Source: Clostridiaceae bacterium
Lineage (GTDB): Bacteria; Bacillota; Clostridia; DSM-8532
Direction of reading: 5' to 3'
Length of the DNA: 36,349 bases
Assembly: GCA_012840245.1 (NCBI GenBank)
Contig: DULR01000013.1
Span: 1-36,349, forward strand
Shown here piece by piece: positions 32,386 to 36,349 of this stretch. Within the stretch, counting starts at the first letter, position 1; every line of letters begins with the position of its first letter. The notes beneath the pieces are model-generated. The model had not been told where the DNA came from and searched no databases. It worked only from the letters and a program-made list of their open reading frames with translations. Position numbers and translations under genes: made by a program.

Positions 32386-33168
32386 TTAATCAGGTATGAA
32401 GCTCGGGTAATGATCCCCCGAGAATTCAAGCCTTCCTGTTTCCTTTGAGCTTATTTTCTTGAAAAATATTTCCTTTGTGAAATCTATGGTATACTGAAGC
32501 TTATCCTGAGGATCGAACCGGACGATTATTCTTTTGTCGAGGGAAATCATAGCGGTATTCCTGTCGACCATGTCGACCCAGTCCAATACGTCGAACAGCT
32601 TCAGGTTTGAATATTCATCAGATATCCTTATTGTATTTATTATGGTAACGCCGGTCCTGATGAGGGATACGTCCGATGCTTCCAGCTGGCCTCCTAACGA
32701 ATATTTTATAAAGTCTATACCCCTGATCTCCTTCAAAAGTCCGTCAGGTCTCTCATTCTGAACTTCCAGCACATAGCCCTGCTCATCAACGACAAGGTAG
32801 TTGTCGAAGTAAACCAGATAAGCGGCCGGTTCCCTTTCGGTGATGGCGATCGATACCCTGTCGGGCAAATGCAGCCTTACAGTACATGATTTTACATAGG
32901 AAAGCCTCTTTATCCTCTCTTCGCTGTCAAGCAGCCTCAGATCAAGTATGGACTCGGGTTTGAGGCTGAGCTGCCTGAACCCGTTCTCTCCGATGATTAT
33001 ACCCGAGGCTTCCCTGATCACATCGTCCGGATATTTGCTGCTTCCGTAAACCTCGATCTCCCTGATATTAAATATTGGGGCAAACAGCAGAAAAAGCAGG
33101 ATAACAGTCAATCCAACCATGAACAATAACACTATTAACCTTCTTTTAACGCCTCGCCGTTTTTTCAT
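32386..33168 (-). CDS. ftsQ: Divisome protein FtsQ/DivIB
   Basis: 260 residues, single-pass membrane protein: basic N-terminus, TM helix about 11-31, POTRA domain (about 33-100, FNIREIEVYGSSKYPDDVI), then the beta domain with VSIAITEREPAAYL. Binds FtsL/DivIC and helps activate septal synthesis. The open frame reaches a TTG at 33198, but ATG 33168 has GAGG 5 nt upstream and gives the expected MKKRR start. It follows murA by 82 nt. Confidence 0.92.
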   Translation of the reverse strand: MKKRRGVKRRLIVLLFMVGLTVILLFLLFAPIFNIREIEVYGSSKYPDDVIREASGIIIGENGFRQLSLKPESILDLRLLDSEERIKRLSYVKSCTVRLHLPDRVSIAITEREPAAYLVYFDNYLVVDEQGYVLEVQNERPDGLLKEIRGIDFIKYSLGGQLEASDVSLIRTGVTIINTIRISDEYSNLKLFDVLDWVDMVDRNTAMISLDKRIIVRFDPQDKLQYTIDFTKEIFFKKISSKETGRLEFSGDHYPSFIPD

Positions 33169-33250
33169 ATGTACCTCAGAACACTTCAAGCATTCCAATA
33201 TCCTGATCGATACCAGGCATCCAGTACCCGGTCCGTGATCTTCGATGTTA

Positions 33251-34531
33251 TTATATCATATTTCTTGACTCTTCAACTCGTCGTATGTTTGCTCCAACTT
33301 TGGCCAGTACCTGTTCGACCCTCTCATAACCTCTGTCTATATAGTTTACTCCGGAAATGCGTGTTTCGCCTTCGGCTGCCAGCCCCGCGATTATAAGTGC
33401 AGCTCCTCCCCGCAGATCCCTGGCTTCGACAGACGCACCTGTCAGCTTATCCACACCTCTTATTATGGCCGTTCTTCCCTGCACGCTTATGTCCGCTCCC
33501 ATTTTCTGAAGCTGTTCAGTGTATCGGAATCTGTTTTCAAAAACTGTCTCCACAACGACGCTGGTTCCTGAGCATTTGCTCAGGAGCGCGACTATCTGGG
33601 GCTGCATGTCTGTGGGAAATCCGGGGTACGGAGATGTTCTGACAAGATCCAGCGCTTTCAGCTTTCCATCTGATTCCAGGGTCACGACTCCGCCTGTATA
33701 GTTTTTGATTTTGCAGCCGGCACGTCTCAGACAATACAGTATTGAGCCTATATGGTCGTATTCCACATTTGTAACGACAAGACTTCCGCCTGTTGCCGCC
33801 ACCGCAGCCAGATATGTTCCTGCGACGATCCTGTCGGGTATGATTTTATGGACAGGTTCTGCATTTATTTCTTTAACTCCCTGTATCCTGATCACACCTG
33901 ACCCTGCGCCTGATACACTGACACCGAGTTTTTTGAGAAATTCCTGCAAATCTTCGATTTCCGGCTCTTTGGCCGCGTTTCTTATCAATGTTTCACCTTC
34001 GGCAAAACAGGCTGCAAGCATTATGTTTTCTGTGGCACCTACACTGGGATAGTCAAGAAGAATTTCGCACCCCTGAAGCTTTGAGGCGCTGACTTTGAGC
34101 ATTCCATGTTTTAAACCATCCACCTCTGCTCCCATCTGTTCAAGTGCGCGAAGATGCATGTCTATAGGTCTCATGCCAATTTCACAACCACCCGGATAAC
34201 TTATAAGCACTTCCCCGCATCTTGCCAGAACAGAGCCAAGAATTATTATTGAAGATCTCATCCTTTTAGCCAGTATCTCTGGAATGCACGAGCTTGTGAG
34301 ATTTGACGCATCAACCTCTATGCGTGATCCCTTTTTCTTAGTTTTACACCCTAAAGCAGACAGTATTTCAAGCATTGTAAAGACATCGTCCAACTCCGGG
34401 CAATTCTCAAGAATGCTGGTACCATTGTTCAGGAGAGTAGCGGCAAGTACAGGCAGGACAGCATTTTTGGCTCCAGGCACTTCGATTATGCCGCTCAACC
34501 TTGAACCTCCGGCAATTATGAGATTGCTCAC
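33251..34531 (-). CDS. murA: UDP-N-acetylglucosamine 1-carboxyvinyltransferase MurA (GTG start)
   Basis: 426 residues from GTG 34531. First committed step of peptidoglycan synthesis: transfers enolpyruvate from PEP to UDP-GlcNAc. PGAKNA (19-24, with K22 and N23), catalytic C116 in GGCEIGMRPIDMH (fosfomycin target), and the C-terminal DLRGGAALIIAGLAA loop are present. An upstream in-frame GTG at 34564 has no SD, while the GTG at 34531 has GGGGG 8 nt before it and begins MSNLIIAGG, as in homologs. Located between murG and ftsQ, the common clostridial position. Confidence 0.95.
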   Translation of the reverse strand: MSNLIIAGGSRLSGIIEVPGAKNAVLPVLAATLLNNGTSILENCPELDDVFTMLEILSALGCKTKKKGSRIEVDASNLTSSCIPEILAKRMRSSIIILGSVLARCGEVLISYPGGCEIGMRPIDMHLRALEQMGAEVDGLKHGMLKVSASKLQGCEILLDYPSVGATENIMLAACFAEGETLIRNAAKEPEIEDLQEFLKKLGVSVSGAGSGVIRIQGVKEINAEPVHKIIPDRIVAGTYLAAVAATGGSLVVTNVEYDHIGSILYCLRRAGCKIKNYTGGVVTLESDGKLKALDLVRTSPYPGFPTDMQPQIVALLSKCSGTSVVVETVFENRFRYTEQLQKMGADISVQGRTAIIRGVDKLTGASVEARDLRGGAALIIAGLAAEGETRISGVNYIDRGYERVEQVLAKVGANIRRVEESRNMI

Positions 34532-34614
34532 GCAGAACACCCCCGGAAGCAAACTATTGAACACATTTCATAATATGCTTCCGGTAAAATCGTGTTACAA
34601 GTAGGGGTTGGCCG

Positions 34615-34647
34615 CAATCCGGCGTGAGAAGGACATCACGGCGATTG
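34615..34647. other. Imperfect hairpin in the murG-murA gap
   Basis: CAATC/GATTG arms enclose an internal loop and a GTGA/TCAC stem around an 8-nt loop. On the plus strand a TTTTATTT run follows; on the minus strand, the coding sense, no T-run follows. It sits in a 212-nt gap (34532-34743) that holds no gene. It may be a leader structure for murA or a processing site. Confidence 0.3.
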
Positions 34648-34743
34648 TTTTATTTATGACAATCTGAAACCGCTGTTTGATAAATTTGATCCAATAATAA
34701 AATTATTCTGTCGCAAACAATTATAAACACCTGCTCCTGGGCT

Positions 34744-35853
34744 TCATATCTTTACTTTTGAGCTTATCGCTCTTTTAATGAGCTTGTAGATCTCCGGAGC
34801 GGCGTTGTTTATACCGCATTTTTTGGCGGCTGACGCCATTCTCTTTCGAAGGTCCTTATCTTTTATAAGTTTTTCGATCTGCCCGAACAGGATGTCATGT
34901 GTAAGCTGGCTTTGAAGGATAACGACCGCAGCTCCCTTGTTCTCAAGAGCTCTGGCATTATACTCCTGATGGTTCTCAGCCACATATGGAGACGGGATAA
35001 GGATTGCCGGCACTCCGAGAGCAGACAGTTCACTTACAGTGATAGCCCCCGCTCTGGTTACGGCCAGATCGGCAGCCGCCAGCACCTCTCCCATGTTATA
35101 GATATACGGCACGATACGGATATTTTCAGGAAGGGGCTCTTTTATCCCCTTCATCACATTTTCGAAATTCCTTATACCTGTTGAAAGGATAAGTTTATAT
35201 GATATATCCCTGCCGTGGCGGATAATCATATCCTTTACGCAATTATTGATATGCTCGGCTCCAAGGCTTCCCCCAAACACGACCACCAGGGGAATATCCC
35301 TGGGCATGCCTATTTTTTCACGTGCTTTTTCCTTATCGAGCAGGAAAAGCTCGCTTCTTATCGGGTTTCCGGTCAGGGTGATCCTTGCCTTTCCCTTGAA
35401 CCTCCGGCGGGATTCCTCGAAGCTTATTGCCACTTCGTCCACATAACGCGCCAGTATCCTGTTTGTGACACCGGGAAAGGCGTTTTGCTCGTGTATCAGG
35501 GTGGGTATCTTTTTTAACGCGGCATAAAATACCACAGGACCGCAAACATAGCCACCGGTCCCGATGACCGCGTCAGGCCTGAACTCCCTGAATATCTTCT
35601 TTATTGAGCCAAAGCTTTTCAGCAGCTTTCCGATGGTCCTGAAGGTATCGATCGATAGCTTTCTCTTAAAACCTCTGACCTCAATGAACCTGATATTGAA
35701 CCCCTCTCTGGGGACCAGATCTCCTTCCAGTCCGTTTTCAGTCCCAACAAAAAGAATCTCGGCATCCGGTTCCCGGGTCTTGATTTCCCTGGCTATGGCT
35801 ATCCCGGGATTGATATGACCTCCCGTTCCGCCTCCGGATATGATATATCTCAT
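34744..35853 (-). CDS. murG: MurG, lipid II-forming N-acetylglucosaminyltransferase
   Basis: 369 residues, GT28 family, GT-B fold. Glycine-rich G-loops GGGTGGH (7-13) and GTGGYVCGP (about 100-108), the loop IHEQNAFPG, donor-half GGSLGAEHIN and signature TRAGAITVSEL with a SPYVAENHQEYNA motif are all present. It adds GlcNAc to lipid I on the inner membrane face. It follows ftsW, as in many Firmicutes. Its SD is weak (GGTG), and the 157-nt gap upstream is filled by the repeat cluster. Confidence 0.95.
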   Translation of the reverse strand: MRYIISGGGTGGHINPGIAIAREIKTREPDAEILFVGTENGLEGDLVPREGFNIRFIEVRGFKRKLSIDTFRTIGKLLKSFGSIKKIFREFRPDAVIGTGGYVCGPVVFYAALKKIPTLIHEQNAFPGVTNRILARYVDEVAISFEESRRRFKGKARITLTGNPIRSELFLLDKEKAREKIGMPRDIPLVVVFGGSLGAEHINNCVKDMIIRHGRDISYKLILSTGIRNFENVMKGIKEPLPENIRIVPYIYNMGEVLAAADLAVTRAGAITVSELSALGVPAILIPSPYVAENHQEYNARALENKGAAVVILQSQLTHDILFGQIEKLIKDKDLRKRMASAAKKCGINNAAPEIYKLIKRAISSKVKI

Positions 35854-35868
35854 ACTACACCAGCTTTC

Positions 35869-35990
35869 TGTAAGATTCTTCGCTACACTTCGTTTCGCTC
35901 AGAATGACATATTGGGTTTAACTCCGCTCAGAATGACATAACTCCGCTCAGAATGACATATTGGGTTTTGCTCGTCTCAGAATGACAATT
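35869..35990 (+). repeat. Cluster of CTCAGAATGACA repeats between ftsW and murG
   Basis: CTCAGAATGACA begins at 35898, 35927, 35947 and 35976, with spacing 29, 20 and 29 bp. The leading head AGATTCTTCGCTACACTTCG matches that of the 30466 cluster. The 20-bp step suggests a 9-bp deletion in one unit. Same orientation as the other two sites. It lies within the dcw transcript, so it must be tolerated as RNA. Confidence 0.85.
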
Positions 35991-36010
35991 TGGTTCATCG
36001 GCTCCATTTA

Positions 36011-36349
36011 TCATTCATATGCGTTCATACTTCTGATATTTGCTGTCTTTTGCCTGCTCTTGCTGTCCCTGATGAGCCGAACGTCAGCAAAAGCCACACC
36101 TTTGGATATGTTCAGCAGGATGCCTATGGAAATAAGCAGGAACACTGTGGATGTACCTCCATAACTGAAAAATGGCAGCGGCATACCGGTTGTTGGTATG
36201 GTAGAAGTAACGACGGCAATATTGATAATAGCTTCCAACGCAACAAGCGATGTAACGCCCATGGCGATCAGGCTTCCCATCATATCGGGTGCGTTCATGG
36301 CCACTCTTATGCCGCGCCATATAAAAAGCACGAAAAGGATTATGACCGT
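36011..36349 (-). CDS. ftsW: FtsW/SpoVE-type SEDS glycosyltransferase, C-terminal part (5' end outside window)
   Basis: The last 112 residues of a SEDS-family peptidoglycan polymerase; the frame is open through the window edge at 36349. The visible part includes final TM helices and the conserved loop TTGMPLPFFSYGGTS followed by GILLNIS, the family hallmark near the periplasmic active cavity. Upstream of murG this is the position of ftsW in vegetative dcw clusters (spoVE in Bacillus subtilis). RodA is less likely given the context. The 40-residue C-terminal tail is polar. Confidence 0.9.
   Translation of the reverse strand, partial: TVIILFVLFIWRGIRVAMNAPDMMGSLIAMGVTSLVALEAIINIAVVTSTIPTTGMPLPFFSYGGTSTVFLLISIGILLNISKGVAFADVRLIRDSKSRQKTANIRSMNAYE

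Overview
The window looks like a chromosomal segment from an anaerobic, cellulolytic-type member of the Clostridia (Bacillota). The clues are a surface-anchored SLH/CBM54/GH16/CBM4 laminarinase of the type known from Clostridium thermocellum relatives, a GH3 glucosidase with swapped domains as in ruminal clostridia, a LoaP-type NusG paralog, a Gram-positive Wzz/BY-kinase/PHP-phosphatase triad, the small basic protein gene sbp beside ftsZ, and many purine-rich Shine-Dalgarno sites with TTG or GTG starts. The species is not identifiable by reading alone. Nearly every gene lies on the minus strand; the single clear plus-strand gene is at 6545-7945.

Layout, read right to left in the direction of transcription. 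(1) 36349-30647: a division and cell-wall (dcw) block, ftsW (partial)-murG-murA-ftsQ/divIB-sbp-ftsZ. ftsA is not between ftsQ and ftsZ, and no spoIIGA/sigE/sigG follows ftsZ here. (2) 30646-29560: a scrap region with hairpins, a 29-bp-period repeat cluster, tRNA-Thr(CGU) and its terminator, and a decayed DUF4143-type ATPase. (3) 29477-27069: a monocistronic GH3 beta-glucosidase with its own promoter. (4) 26960-7956: one long exopolysaccharide (EPS) operon behind a strong sigma-A promoter, led by loaP. Its order is loaP, a large phosphoglycosyl transferase that has lost its catalytic residues, pglF-like 4,6-dehydratase, pglE-like aminotransferase, an intact small phosphoglycosyl transferase, an ATP-grasp ligase, a CapK/PaaK-like AMP ligase, three GT4 glycosyltransferases, a UDP-HexNAc 6-dehydrogenase, a C4 epimerase, a fourth GT4, a DUF2334 deacetylase-like protein, a Wzy-like polymerase and a Wzx-like flippase. 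(5) 7945-6545: a membrane-anchored beta-helix protein on the plus strand. (6) 6350-4183: Wzz/CpsC, CpsD kinase and CpsB phosphatase, with their own promoter and terminator. (7) 3905-1: the laminarinase, running off the window.

Working model (inference): the EPS locus makes a Wzx/Wzy-type polymer. PglF and PglE give UDP-4-amino-4,6-dideoxy-GlcNAc. No PglD-type acetyltransferase is present; instead an ATP-grasp ligase sits 8 nt after the intact initiating transferase, an arrangement reminiscent of Neisseria PglB2, where the two functions are fused and the 4-amine receives a glyceryl group. The dehydrogenase/epimerase pair resembles the Vi-antigen TviB/TviC route to UDP-GalNAcA, so the polymer probably carries an acidic aminosugar. 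The kinase, phosphatase and Wzz would control chain length and export, and LoaP would let polymerase read through the roughly 19-kb transcript. The middle of the operon is visibly richer in A+T than pglF/pglE and the dcw block, suggesting a replaceable cassette inside a more constant frame.
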